Positions 29,673-41,226 of a stretch of 64,000 nucleotides of DNA are shown here, one piece after another. The DNA lies in assembly GCA_902528645.1 (NCBI GenBank), contig CABZTG010000001.1, positions 26,513 through 90,512 on the forward strand, given 5' to 3'. The DNA comes from an uncultured Pelagibacteraceae bacterium. GTDB taxonomy: Bacteria > Pseudomonadota > Alphaproteobacteria > Pelagibacterales > Pelagibacteraceae. The position numbers were made by a program, and so were the translations under genes. The stretch's first letter is position 1. Each line of letters starts with the position of its first letter. Below the pieces are notes generated by a model. The model searched no databases. It saw nothing but the letters and a program-made list of their open reading frames with translations, and was not told the origin of the DNA.

Positions 29673-29794
29673 ATCGACCTATCAAATACCCCTGTGTTGT
29701 ATAAAGTAAAAAAGAAAAGAAAAATCATAAACGCAATAATAGCCAATGCCGTAAGAATATTTTTTCTTTTTGTTTTTTTGTCTGGTGTAATCAT
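29669..29794 (-). CDS. Small single-TM protein in the cox operon (41 aa; CoxF-like candidate)
   Basis: Manual translation MITPDKKTKRKNILTALAIIAFMIFLFFFTLYNTGVFDRSI*; 4-nt ATGA overlaps with both ctaB (upstream) and ctaG (downstream); absent from the supplied ORF track. Confidence 0.8.
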   Translation of the reverse strand: MITPDKKTKRKNILTALAIIAFMIFLFFFTLYNTGVFDRSI

Positions 29795-30702
29795 ATTATT
29801 TTATCAATCAAAAACAGAACAAAAACTAAGAATAAATACAATATTGAATATCCAAAGATAGTTTTTGCTTTCTTAGAGTTAAATCTATTTTTTTTATAAT
29901 CCAACAATTCATAACATAAAAAATTGTAATAGAAAGTTAATAGCAAAGATGGAATTAAAAATGTTAAGCCAACAAAGTTAATTAAATATGGAAAAATAAT
30001 TACTGGTATCATCAATAAAGAATAAATAAATATATTGATTTTGGTACTTTCTATTCCATTGGTTAGTGGCAACATTGGTATTTTGGCTCTCTTGTAATCA
30101 TCGGACTTGTATAAACTAAGTGCCCAAAAATGAGAGGGTGTCCAAAAAAATATAATCAAGAAAAATGTTAATGGTTCAAGAGATATAGAGCCTGTAGCAA
30201 TAGTCCATCCTATAACCGGTGGAAAAGCACCAGCTGCCCCACCAATAACTATATTTTGTGGAGTTCTTCTTTTTAACCAGATTGTATAAACAAATACATA
30301 AAACAATATTGTTAATAATAATATTGCTGCAGAAACTCTATTTGTAAAATAATCTAAAGCTACAACCGAAACTATTGATAATGTAACACCAAATATCAAA
30401 GCCTGATTTCTATTGACTTTCCCTGTTGGGATTGGTCTTAAACAGGTTCTAGTCATTAAAGCATCAAGATCGGACTCGTACCACATATTTAAAGCACCAG
30501 CTGCTCCGGCACCTAATGAAACGAGAAGAATTCCAATAATTGCATCTTTAGTTGAAACAATGTTAGGTGCTGTTAATAAACCTACGGCACAGGTAAAAAT
30601 TACCAATGACATAACTCTTGGCTTCATCAATTTAAATAATTCTGAAAGATTAAATAAATCTTCTTGGCTTAAACTTCTTTTTTTTAGCCTTGAATTATCC
30701 AT
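29791..30702 (-). CDS. ctaB: Protoheme IX farnesyltransferase (heme O synthase)
   Basis: 'NMWYESDLDALMTRTCLRPIPTGKV' prenyltransferase motif. Confidence 0.95.
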   Translation of the reverse strand: MDNSRLKKRSLSQEDLFNLSELFKLMKPRVMSLVIFTCAVGLLTAPNIVSTKDAIIGILLVSLGAGAAGALNMWYESDLDALMTRTCLRPIPTGKVNRNQALIFGVTLSIVSVVALDYFTNRVSAAILLLTILFYVFVYTIWLKRRTPQNIVIGGAAGAFPPVIGWTIATGSISLEPLTFFLIIFFWTPSHFWALSLYKSDDYKRAKIPMLPLTNGIESTKINIFIYSLLMIPVIIFPYLINFVGLTFLIPSLLLTFYYNFLCYELLDYKKNRFNSKKAKTIFGYSILYLFLVFVLFLIDKII

Positions 30703-30725
30703 CGGTTCTTAATGCTCTTATTTTA

Positions 30726-32360
<1,635 letters not shown>

Positions 32361-33173
32361 TTATTTACTCGCTAATTTAAGTTTATCATTTTCAATTTCT
32401 TCTTTTGCAAATTTCACGCGTGCCTCAGATAACCATTCTTGATATTCATCTTCACTAACTACTTTTACTGCAATAGGCATAAATGCATGTTTTATACCAC
32501 AAAGTTCTGAACATTGACCATAATAAGTACCAACTTTTTCAGCCTTAAACCACGTTTCATTAATTCTTCCAGGTACCGCATCCCTTTTTACTCCAAATGA
32601 AGGTAAGGCCCAAGCATGTAAAACATCATTTGCTGTGATTAAAACTTTTACTACTTTGCCAACTGGAACTACAACTTCATTATCAACAGCTAACAATCTT
32701 GGTTGATTTGCTTTTAAATCTTTTTCTTCAATCATGTATGAGTCAAATTCCAAATTTTCGTCTGGATACTCATAACCCCAATACCATTGATAGCCTATTG
32801 CTTTGATTGTTAAATCTGCTTTTGGAATTGTATCTTGCTTATATAAAATTTTAAATGATGGAACCGCCATAACAATTAAAATTAAGCAAGGAATTAAAGT
32901 CCATAAAACTTCAACAGTTACATTGTGTGTTCTCTTAGATGGATTAGGGTTTGCTGAAGCTCTAAATCTTACACAAGCATAAAGCATCAAAAATAAAACA
33001 AATACACTTATTGCTATTATTATCGGTAATAACAAATTATCGTGAAAGGCTACAATATCTCTCATCGATTCTGATGCTGCTTTTTGAAAACCTAATTGCC
33101 AATCAACAGGTTGGTTTGCAAAAGCATTTTGAGAGATAAAAATACTAGAAAATATAAATAAAATTTTTTTCAT
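32361..33173 (-). CDS. coxB: Cytochrome c oxidase subunit II
   Basis: CuA motif 'YGQCSELCGIKHAFMPI', 'GYQWYWGYEYPD'. Confidence 0.97.
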   Translation of the reverse strand: MKKILFIFSSIFISQNAFANQPVDWQLGFQKAASESMRDIVAFHDNLLLPIIIAISVFVLFLMLYACVRFRASANPNPSKRTHNVTVEVLWTLIPCLILIVMAVPSFKILYKQDTIPKADLTIKAIGYQWYWGYEYPDENLEFDSYMIEEKDLKANQPRLLAVDNEVVVPVGKVVKVLITANDVLHAWALPSFGVKRDAVPGRINETWFKAEKVGTYYGQCSELCGIKHAFMPIAVKVVSEDEYQEWLSEARVKFAKEEIENDKLKLASK

Positions 33174-33233
33174 TTTTACTAGCTATATAAAGCCCTTTTG
33201 TAAAAATTACACTTTAGTTTTCGCGACAATTTA

Positions 33234-33935
33234 TCAATTAATCACATAATTTATGATCGAAATTGCAGATATCACTGCGGTTTCTGATCTTAAAATATTG
33301 TCATTAATTTTGAGTGCTTGTACTCCTTTAAACGAGAGAATCTCCTGCCTTTCGTGTTCTGAAAAATCCCCCTCAGGACCTATAATGATGCAAATTGGTT
33401 TATCTGAAAACTTTGTTTTTTCGATTTTTTTATTATCTGAATTTAAATCTGTAAAAATTAAATTCATTGAATGAGAATTTAGAAAACTTTTTAAATTTTG
33501 TGCTTGCTCGATGACTGGGACAGTAATTCGATTTGATTGTTCACATGCTTCTATAACTATTTTTTCTAACCGATCTTTATTAATCTTTCTTACAATAGTT
33601 CGATCAAAAACTATTGGTAAAAATTTTGAAACACCTAATTCAGTTGCTTTTTGAATCATAAAGTTTAGGTAATTTGATTTGATAGGAGAAAAAGCTAACC
33701 ATAATTCTTTTATAGTTTCTTTTTGTCTTAACTGTTTAGTTGATTTAAATTCAACAAAATCTTTTGTAATATTCAAAATTTTTGCTTCCCATTCACCAGT
33801 TTTATTAAATAAAGAAAAAGTATCATTTTTTTTCAGCCTCATTACTTTAGTTAAATAATGAGATTGAGATTTATCTAATTTATCAATCATATTTTTTGAT
33901 AATGTACTCGAAAAAAATAATCTTATATTACTCAT
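33234..33935 (-). CDS. rsmE: 16S rRNA (uracil(1498)-N3)-methyltransferase
   Basis: 'IIGPEGDFSEHERQEI', 'LRSETAVISAISIINYV'. Confidence 0.93.
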   Translation of the reverse strand: MSNIRLFFSSTLSKNMIDKLDKSQSHYLTKVMRLKKNDTFSLFNKTGEWEAKILNITKDFVEFKSTKQLRQKETIKELWLAFSPIKSNYLNFMIQKATELGVSKFLPIVFDRTIVRKINKDRLEKIVIEACEQSNRITVPVIEQAQNLKSFLNSHSMNLIFTDLNSDNKKIEKTKFSDKPICIIIGPEGDFSEHERQEILSFKGVQALKINDNILRSETAVISAISIINYVIN

Positions 33936-33952
33936 ATATGTTAAATTAATTT

Positions 33953-34615
33953 ATGAAAAATATTAAAGCAATAATTTTTGATGCTTATGGAACTTTGTTC
34001 GATGTCAATTCAGCTGCAGAAAAATGTAAAGATAAAATTGGAGATAAATGGGAGAGTTTTGCAAATTTTTGGAGGACTACTCAATTAGAATATACTTGGC
34101 TTAGAAGTTTGATGGATAGACACAAAAATTTTTGGCAAGTTACAGAAGATAGTTTAGATAAATCAATGAAAGTTTTTGATATTGATCCTTCGATGAGAAA
34201 TGAGTTACTTAATCTATATAAAATCTTATCCCCCTACAGAGAAGTTCCAGGTACCTTGAAAGCTTTAAAAGAGAAAAAATTTAAATTAGCTATCTTATCT
34301 AATGGTACTCCATCATTACTGGATCAATTAGTAAAAAGTAATCATTTGGATAATTTATTTGATGATATATTTTCCATAGAACAAGTTGGTATATATAAAC
34401 CAAGTTCTAGAGTTTATGATATGCCAATCAAAAAATATAATATTAGTAAAAGTGAAGTTGCATTTTTAAGTGCTAATACTTGGGATGTTTCAGGTGGTGG
34501 AAATTATGGTTACCAATCTATTTGGGTAAATAGAAATAATAACATTTTTGATAACTTAGATTTTAAACCAAAATATCAAATTACAGATCTTAACAAACTA
34601 ATTCAATTACTTTAA
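33953..34615 (+). CDS. Haloacid dehalogenase type II (HAD superfamily)
   Basis: 'FDAYGTLFDVNSAAE', 'LSNGTPSLL', 'FLSANTWDVSGGGNYGYQSIWVNR'. Confidence 0.88.
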   Translation: MKNIKAIIFDAYGTLFDVNSAAEKCKDKIGDKWESFANFWRTTQLEYTWLRSLMDRHKNFWQVTEDSLDKSMKVFDIDPSMRNELLNLYKILSPYREVPGTLKALKEKKFKLAILSNGTPSLLDQLVKSNHLDNLFDDIFSIEQVGIYKPSSRVYDMPIKKYNISKSEVAFLSANTWDVSGGGNYGYQSIWVNRNNNIFDNLDFKPKYQITDLNKLIQLL

Positions 34616-34713
34616 TATTTTAAAAAATAAAGACCAAAGGTGACAAAATATTTTTTTTTGTGCTTGCAAAGAATGTTACAATCCGCCATTGTATTTACTA
34701 AGATTAATTTAAC

Positions 34714-35082
34714 ATGATTAAAGCATTAGATTTATTTGGTAGAGTTTTAATATCTGCATTATTTTTTTTAAATGGAATTTTTAAAATCAATAATTATGAG
34801 GGAACCATAGGTTGGATGGAAAGTTTTGGTTTGCCTGGTATTTTAGTTATACCCGCAATTGCTCTTGAAATAATTGGACCCATTCTAATTGTAATTGGCT
34901 ATCAAACTAGAATTGCTGCAGCAGCATTAAGCTTATTTTGTTTTGCAACAGCTATTATTTTTCACAATGATTTTGCTGATCAAGTACAGCTTACTGCTTT
35001 TCTTAAAAATATTGCTTTAGCTGGTGGCTTTTTATTATTGGTAGTTAATGGTGCTAAAGGTTTTTGTTTAGATAAAAAGTGA
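34714..35082 (+). CDS. DoxX family membrane protein
   Basis: Four TM segments, 'GRVLISALFFLNGIFKI', 'FHNDFADQVQLTAFLKNIALAGGFLLL'. Confidence 0.88.
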   Translation: MIKALDLFGRVLISALFFLNGIFKINNYEGTIGWMESFGLPGILVIPAIALEIIGPILIVIGYQTRIAAAALSLFCFATAIIFHNDFADQVQLTAFLKNIALAGGFLLLVVNGAKGFCLDKK

Positions 35083-35118
35083 CCTTGAAATTACATATTA
35101 ATTCATTAATTAAAACGA

Positions 35119-35955
35119 ATGAAAAATATTGAAGTAAAACAAATTATTGATCCAATCCCAGCTTCAGATGGAGCAGGAGTAAAACTAAAAAGAAGTATTG
35201 GAGTTGAACCCAATTACTTCGATCCTTTTTTGATGTTAGATGAGTTCGGATCTGAAAATAGTGATGATTATGTAGCTGGTTTTCCCCCGCACCCGCACCG
35301 AGGAATTGAAACTGTCACTTACATGCTTGCTGGTGATTTTGAACATAAGGATAGTACAGGCGGTGAAGGTAAAATGACTGCTGGCGATGTCCAATGGATG
35401 AAAACTGGAAGTGGTATTATCCACTCAGAGATGCCTGCAATGAAAGAGGGGAAGCTCCATGGATTTCAATTGTGGATTAATATGCCTGCAAAATTAAAAA
35501 TGAGCAAACCTGAATATATTTATATTGATGCAGATAAAATGAGTGTACATAAAGATAATGATAAAAGAGTAAAAGTTATAGCTGGTAAGTTTGAAAAAGC
35601 AGAGGGTCCAGTCAAAGGTCACAATGTTGAGCCAGTTTATTTTGATGTCGAACTAAATAAAGATAAGAATTTTAATTATCTTCTCCCATCTACACACAAT
35701 AGTTTTATTTATTTAATAGATGGCGAAATAAAGATTGGTGAGCAAAAACATGAAAATGTTAAAGATAGCACTTTAATATTACTCACGAGAGGTGAAAATT
35801 TGAAGGTAAGAGCAAAATCAAAAGCTAAATTTTTAGTTATTTCTGGAAAACCAATAAATGAAGAAATTGCAAGAGGTGGTCCTTTTGTAATGAATACTAA
35901 AGCAGAAATATTACAAGCTGTTCAAGATTATCATAACGGCACTTTTGTAAAATAA
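35119..35955 (+). CDS. Pirin family protein
   Basis: 'FDPFLMLDEF', 'GFPPHPHRGIETVTYMLAGDFEHKDS', 'GSGIIHSEMP'. Confidence 0.94.
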   Translation: MKNIEVKQIIDPIPASDGAGVKLKRSIGVEPNYFDPFLMLDEFGSENSDDYVAGFPPHPHRGIETVTYMLAGDFEHKDSTGGEGKMTAGDVQWMKTGSGIIHSEMPAMKEGKLHGFQLWINMPAKLKMSKPEYIYIDADKMSVHKDNDKRVKVIAGKFEKAEGPVKGHNVEPVYFDVELNKDKNFNYLLPSTHNSFIYLIDGEIKIGEQKHENVKDSTLILLTRGENLKVRAKSKAKFLVISGKPINEEIARGGPFVMNTKAEILQAVQDYHNGTFVK

Positions 35956-35958
35956 AAA

Positions 35959-36930
35959 ATGAAATCGATACAAATAGAAAAATTTGGTGGACCAGAAGTT
36001 TTGGTTATTAAAGATATGGACATTGGAAAACCAGGTCCAAAAGAAGTCTTAATTAAAAACAAATCAATAGGTCTTAATTTCATTGACGTGTATCACAGGA
36101 CAGGTCTATATCCTATTCCATTACCAAGTGGTATTGGCCTTGAAGCAAGTGGCGTTATTGAAGAAATAGGATCTGAAGTAGAATTATTTAAAGTTGGTGA
36201 TAGAGTTACTCATGCATCAATGCCAATTGGAGCGTATTCAGAAAAACAAATTATGCCTGAGGAAAAATTAATTTCTGTTCCAGATGGTATTTCTGATGAG
36301 GTGGCATCTTGTATAACTCTAAAAGGTATTACTGCAGAATATCTATTGCACAGAGCTTATCCATTAAAAAAGGGTGATAAAGTACTTTATCATGCTGCAG
36401 CTGGAGCTCTTGGTCAAATCTTATGTCCTTGGGCTAACTCTTTAGGTGCAGAAGTAATCGGAACAGTTGGTTCAAAAGCTAAGGAAGAAATTGCTAAAAA
36501 AAATGGCTGTCACCATGTAATTAATTATTCTGAAAAAAATTTCTCAGAAGAAGTTGAAAAAATTGTAGGAAAAAATGGTATTGATGTTGTTTATGATGGT
36601 GTTGGAACAAAAACATTCAAAGGTTCAATTGAAACATTAAAAATAAGAGGAATGATGGTAGCATTTGGAAATGCATCTGGGTACGTTGATACTATTGATG
36701 TAAAAAAAGATATAAATGCTAAAGGATTATTTTTTACTCGGCCATCCATTGCACATTATACGATCAAAAGAGATGAGCTAGTCGATTCAGCAAAAAAAGT
36801 TTTTGATGCAATTTTATCTAACAAATTTAAGGTAGAAATTTCAAAAAAATATTCTTTAACAGATGCTGCCCAAGCTCACAAAGATTTAGAGGCTAGATTG
36901 TTAACGGGTCCAGCAGTAATTATTCCTTAA
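35959..36930 (+). CDS. Quinone oxidoreductase (zinc-independent MDR family)
   Basis: 'VLYHAAAGALGQILCPWANSLGAEVIGTVGS', 'GLNFIDVYHRTGLYP'. Confidence 0.93.
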   Translation: MKSIQIEKFGGPEVLVIKDMDIGKPGPKEVLIKNKSIGLNFIDVYHRTGLYPIPLPSGIGLEASGVIEEIGSEVELFKVGDRVTHASMPIGAYSEKQIMPEEKLISVPDGISDEVASCITLKGITAEYLLHRAYPLKKGDKVLYHAAAGALGQILCPWANSLGAEVIGTVGSKAKEEIAKKNGCHHVINYSEKNFSEEVEKIVGKNGIDVVYDGVGTKTFKGSIETLKIRGMMVAFGNASGYVDTIDVKKDINAKGLFFTRPSIAHYTIKRDELVDSAKKVFDAILSNKFKVEISKKYSLTDAAQAHKDLEARLLTGPAVIIP

Positions 36931-37327
36931 ATTGAATATCCATATCTGAAAGATGAAGTCTAAGAGCTTTAGTTGAGATCTGAATTTCAATAATAAAAAA
37001 TATGATTGAGATCATCATTGATAAGCAACATGAGCCAAAAATAATTCTTGCAATAAAAAGTTCTTGTAAATAAAGACCGAAAACAGTTAGCATATTGAAC
37101 AAAAATCCAAAAGCAGCAAATAAAATACTTAATTTTAAAACACCTATTCTTTTCTCTAAATTTATCAATTGGTCTTTCCATTCAGGTGGGGTGTGTTTTT
37201 CAAATACATACTCATCATGTATTTTTCTTATTAAAGAACTCAAAGTATGAAACCTATTAGAATACACTCCCATTATCAGTGGGATTGCAGGAAACATTAA
37301 TGCGGTAACAGTGTAATCTATATTCAT
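36920..37327 (-). CDS. DUF2721-like membrane protein
   Basis: Three hydrophobic segments, 'FPAIPLIMGVYSNRFHTLSSLIR'; start taken at MNIDY. Confidence 0.7.
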   Translation of the reverse strand: MNIDYTVTALMFPAIPLIMGVYSNRFHTLSSLIRKIHDEYVFEKHTPPEWKDQLINLEKRIGVLKLSILFAAFGFLFNMLTVFGLYLQELFIARIIFGSCCLSMMISIIFFIIEIQISTKALRLHLSDMDIQFKE

Positions 37328-37379
37328 ACGAATCAATTTGATTATCAATCTTGGCTTTGTTATTTACAAGTAAAATTTT

Positions 37380-38246
37380 ATGAACCAATTAAATTTATTT
37401 ATAGAACTTACTAGGCTTCAAAAACCTATTGGTTACTTATTGTTATTTTGGCCTTGCGCTTGGGGATTAACATTAATTTATGATTTTAATGATAATCTAA
37501 ATATTTATTTTTATTATATTATACTTTTTTTTCTTGGTTCAGTTTTAATGAGATCTGCAGGATGTATAGTCAATGATATTTTAGATAGAAAATTTGATCA
37601 AAAAGTTGCAAGAACAAAAGATAGACCTATAGCATCAGGAAAAATTTCACTTAAAATTGGATTACTTTATGCAATAGCTTTGTGTTTACTTGCTTTTTTA
37701 GTACTTATGAATTTCAACTATTTTACGATAATTATTGCACTTGCCTCAATGCCTTTAGCATTCACATACCCTTTGATGAAAAGATTTACTTATTGGCCTC
37801 AACTTTTTTTAGGAATTACATTTAATTATGGTTTGATATTAGGCTGGACTTCAATCTCAGAACAAATAGACATAGCACCAATTATTTTTTATCTTGGAGC
37901 CATATTTTGGACACTAGGATACGATACGATTTATGGATTCCAAGATATTAAAGATGACGAAATTATAGGTGTAAAATCAACTTCAATAAAATTTAAGGGC
38001 ACAGCAAAAATTTTTTTAATATTATGTTATTTATTTTTAATATCTTCGCTCGCAATTGGAGGATTAATAATGAATTTTAATATGATATATTTTCTGTTTC
38101 TTTTAGTCCCAATGGTTCATTTATTTTTTTACCAAATTAATACCTTTAACTCACATGATCCAAATTCCTGTTTAAAAGTTTTTAGAAGTAATAACTATTT
38201 AGGAGTAATAATTTTTTGTAACATTTTAATAGGTAGATTATTTTAA
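37380..38246 (+). CDS. ubiA: 4-hydroxybenzoate polyprenyltransferase
   Basis: 'RSAGCIVNDILDRKFDQKVARTKDRPIASGKI', 'GYDTIYGFQDIKDDEIIGVKST'. Confidence 0.95.
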   Translation: MNQLNLFIELTRLQKPIGYLLLFWPCAWGLTLIYDFNDNLNIYFYYIILFFLGSVLMRSAGCIVNDILDRKFDQKVARTKDRPIASGKISLKIGLLYAIALCLLAFLVLMNFNYFTIIIALASMPLAFTYPLMKRFTYWPQLFLGITFNYGLILGWTSISEQIDIAPIIFYLGAIFWTLGYDTIYGFQDIKDDEIIGVKSTSIKFKGTAKIFLILCYLFLISSLAIGGLIMNFNMIYFLFLLVPMVHLFFYQINTFNSHDPNSCLKVFRSNNYLGVIIFCNILIGRLF

Positions 38247-39982
38247 TGAATAAAACAAAAATTCTTAGTAGGCTTTATAAAGATTATACTAAAAAATATC
38301 TCAAACAAATTCTTTTAGCTATTTTTTTTTCTTTGTTAGTTGCTGGAAGCACCTCTTCAATTGCTTGGCTTTTAGATCCTGCAATAGACAAAATTTTTAT
38401 CCAGAAAGACCAATCATTGCTAGTTTTAATACCTTTGCTGATTATTTTAGCATTTACGACAAAAGGTGTCTCTCTCTATTTGGCAAAAGTAATGATGATA
38501 AATGTTGCTGAAGAAATAAAAAAAAAATTACAAATAGATATGTTGGGTACTTTAATAAATGCTGATACCCAATCGATAGATGAAAAACACTCAGGAAAAT
38601 TTATTTCTAATCTAACTTATGATGTTCTTCACATTACCAATTTATTAAGTAACGGAATTCTTAATCTCTTTAAAGATAGCTTAACTTTAATTGGTTTGTT
38701 AACTGTTATGTTTTTACAAAATTGGAAACTTTCATTAATTGCAATTATATTGATTCCAATAGCAAGCACAGCCGCAAGATCACTTGGTAAAAGGATGGGC
38801 AAGGTAACAACTGAGGCTCAGGAAAAGTCGGGATTTTTAACAAGATATTTGGTCGAACTATTTAAAAATCACAAACTAACAAAAATTTTTCAGAAAGAGA
38901 AGTATGAAACTAATAGAGCCAATGATTATTTAGATCAACTAAAAGAAAAAAACAAAAAGATTGGAATTGTAATTGTTAGAATATCTCCAATCATGGAAGT
39001 TCTCACTGGATTTATGATTGCAATTTTAATATTTTATTCAGGGAAATTAATTGCCACTAATGAATTAAGTGTTAACAATTTTTTTTCATTTCTTGCAGCA
39101 ATGATGCTTGCATATCAGCCAGTTAGATCTCTTTCAACTTTAAATATTATAGTCAATCAAGGTCTATCCGCAGCCGGAAGAATTTTACCAGTAGTTGATA
39201 CTAAAAACTTTATAAAAGATAATGAGAATGCTAAAGAAATTAATATTGAAAATGGAAACATTAAATTTAAAGACGTATTATTTAGCTATAATAAATCTGA
39301 CGGTGACGTTTTAAAAGAAGTCAATTTAGATTTTGAAGGTGGAAAAATGACCTCTTTAGTAGGTCATAGTGGTTCAGGTAAATCCACAATTTTGAATCTA
39401 ATTCCTAGATTTTACGATCGTAAATCTGGTAATATCTTGATAGATAATCAATCAATTTATGATGTCACATTACAATCGTTAAGAAAAAATATTTCTTTAG
39501 TTAGTCAGGAAACAACTCTTTTTGACGATACAATTAAAAATAATATTAAATATGCTAATTTAGACGCAAGTGATGAAGAAATATTTGAAGCAGCTAAACT
39601 TTCACATTGTGAAGAATTTATAAATAATTTACCTGAAAAATATGAAACATTAATTGGCGAGGATGGTGTAAGATTATCTGGAGGAGAAAAACAGAGAATT
39701 TCAATAGCAAGAGCTATGCTTAAAAAAAGCTCAATTATTCTTTTAGATGAAGCAACATCATCTCTAGACTCTGAAACTGAAACAAAAATTCAAGATGCCT
39801 TAAAAATCTTAACAAAAGACAAAACTACAATTGTAATTGCTCATAGACTTTCAACAATTTTAAATTCAAGTAAGATATATGTAATAGACTCAGGAAAAAT
39901 AATTGATAATGGAAAACACTCAGAATTATTAATAAATTCTAAGATATATAAAAATTTTCATGATAAACAATTTCAGAGGTAA
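38246..39982 (+). CDS. msbA: Lipid A export ABC transporter, permease/ATP-binding (MsbA-like)
   Basis: Walker A 'GHSGSGKST', 'LSGGEKQRISIARAML', fused TM domain, in lipid A operon. Confidence 0.9.
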   Translation: MNKTKILSRLYKDYTKKYLKQILLAIFFSLLVAGSTSSIAWLLDPAIDKIFIQKDQSLLVLIPLLIILAFTTKGVSLYLAKVMMINVAEEIKKKLQIDMLGTLINADTQSIDEKHSGKFISNLTYDVLHITNLLSNGILNLFKDSLTLIGLLTVMFLQNWKLSLIAIILIPIASTAARSLGKRMGKVTTEAQEKSGFLTRYLVELFKNHKLTKIFQKEKYETNRANDYLDQLKEKNKKIGIVIVRISPIMEVLTGFMIAILIFYSGKLIATNELSVNNFFSFLAAMMLAYQPVRSLSTLNIIVNQGLSAAGRILPVVDTKNFIKDNENAKEINIENGNIKFKDVLFSYNKSDGDVLKEVNLDFEGGKMTSLVGHSGSGKSTILNLIPRFYDRKSGNILIDNQSIYDVTLQSLRKNISLVSQETTLFDDTIKNNIKYANLDASDEEIFEAAKLSHCEEFINNLPEKYETLIGEDGVRLSGGEKQRISIARAMLKKSSIILLDEATSSLDSETETKIQDALKILTKDKTTIVIAHRLSTILNSSKIYVIDSGKIIDNGKHSELLINSKIYKNFHDKQFQR

Positions 39983-41226
39983 TGATTTTTTTTATTTATC
40001 AATTTTTACTTTCAATAATATTACTTTTTTCTCCAATCATAATCATTATAAGAATCTTAAAAAATAAAGAGCATAAATTTAGATTTAAAGAAAAATTTAG
40101 TTTTATTTCAAAAAAAAGGGGAGGAGGAAAACTTATTTGGTTTCATGGATCTAGTGTAGGTGAGATTCTAAGTGTTATTCCAATAATTAAAAATTATGAG
40201 AATGATAAGTCAATAAATAAAATTTTATTAACTTCTAGTACATTAAGCTCTTCAAAAATATTTCAGAAATTTAAATTTAAAAAAACTATTCATCAATTTT
40301 ATCCAATTGACCATATGTTATTTTCTAGAAAATTTTTAGATTATTGGAGACCAAATGTGGCTATTTTTTTAGAATCTGAAATTTGGCCAAGTATGTTTAA
40401 ATCAATTAAAGATAAAAATATCTTTTTAATTCTGCTCAATGCTAGAATTACTAAAAAGTCTTTTAATCGCTGGTCCAATATAGAAAAGTTTTCTCAATCA
40501 ATTTTTGGTTCAATAGACAAAGCTTACACACAAAACTTAGAGACAAATTATTTTTTAAAAAAATTAAATGTTAAAAATATAAGATCTATTGGAAATTTGA
40601 AATTTATTGGAGATGACAGCCTTAAATCTGATAAAGCTGATAAAAAATTATTTTCTCAATTTAAAAAATATAAGACTTTTGTTGCAGCAAGCACACATGA
40701 GTCAGAGGAATTATTTGCTGCTAAAACGCATATTCTTTTAAAAAAAAAAATTAAGAATATTATTACAATTATAATACCAAGACATATTAACCGTGTTGAG
40801 CAAATAATTTCTGAAATGAGAGGACTTGGACTGAAAGTTGCCACTCGAAGTTCAAGTAAGATAATATTAAAAAATATTGATATTTTCATAGTTGATACTT
40901 TTGGAGAGTCAAAAAAATTTTATAAATTTGCCACAACAGTTTTTTTAGGAAAATCATTAATTAAAGGTGGTGGCCAAAATCCATTAGAACCTGCACGATT
41001 TGGGACGAAAATATTGCACGGACCAGGTGTCGACAATTTTAAAGATGTATATAAATATCTTCGTCAATTAAAGATATCGACCGAAGTAAGCTCACCTCAG
41101 AAATGTGCTAGTTCGATAATATTTAGAAAAAATATGAAAAAAGTAAAAAAAATGAAATATCTTGGTTCAACAATACTTAAAAAAACCATAAATGAGTTAG
41201 ATAAATCAATTCATAATGAAATTTAA
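39982..41226 (+). CDS. waaA: 3-deoxy-D-manno-octulosonic acid transferase
   Basis: 'IWFHGSSVGEILSVIPII', 'LNARITKKSF', 'GGQNPLEPARFGTKILHGP'. Confidence 0.94.
   Translation: MIFFIYQFLLSIILLFSPIIIIIRILKNKEHKFRFKEKFSFISKKRGGGKLIWFHGSSVGEILSVIPIIKNYENDKSINKILLTSSTLSSSKIFQKFKFKKTIHQFYPIDHMLFSRKFLDYWRPNVAIFLESEIWPSMFKSIKDKNIFLILLNARITKKSFNRWSNIEKFSQSIFGSIDKAYTQNLETNYFLKKLNVKNIRSIGNLKFIGDDSLKSDKADKKLFSQFKKYKTFVAASTHESEELFAAKTHILLKKKIKNIITIIIPRHINRVEQIISEMRGLGLKVATRSSSKIILKNIDIFIVDTFGESKKFYKFATTVFLGKSLIKGGGQNPLEPARFGTKILHGPGVDNFKDVYKYLRQLKISTEVSSPQKCASSIIFRKNMKKVKKMKYLGSTILKKTINELDKSIHNEI

Noticed and set aside
30413-30712. 99-aa ORF antisense to ctaB
   Set aside because: Overlaps the conserved prenyltransferase motif region of ctaB; shadow ORF.
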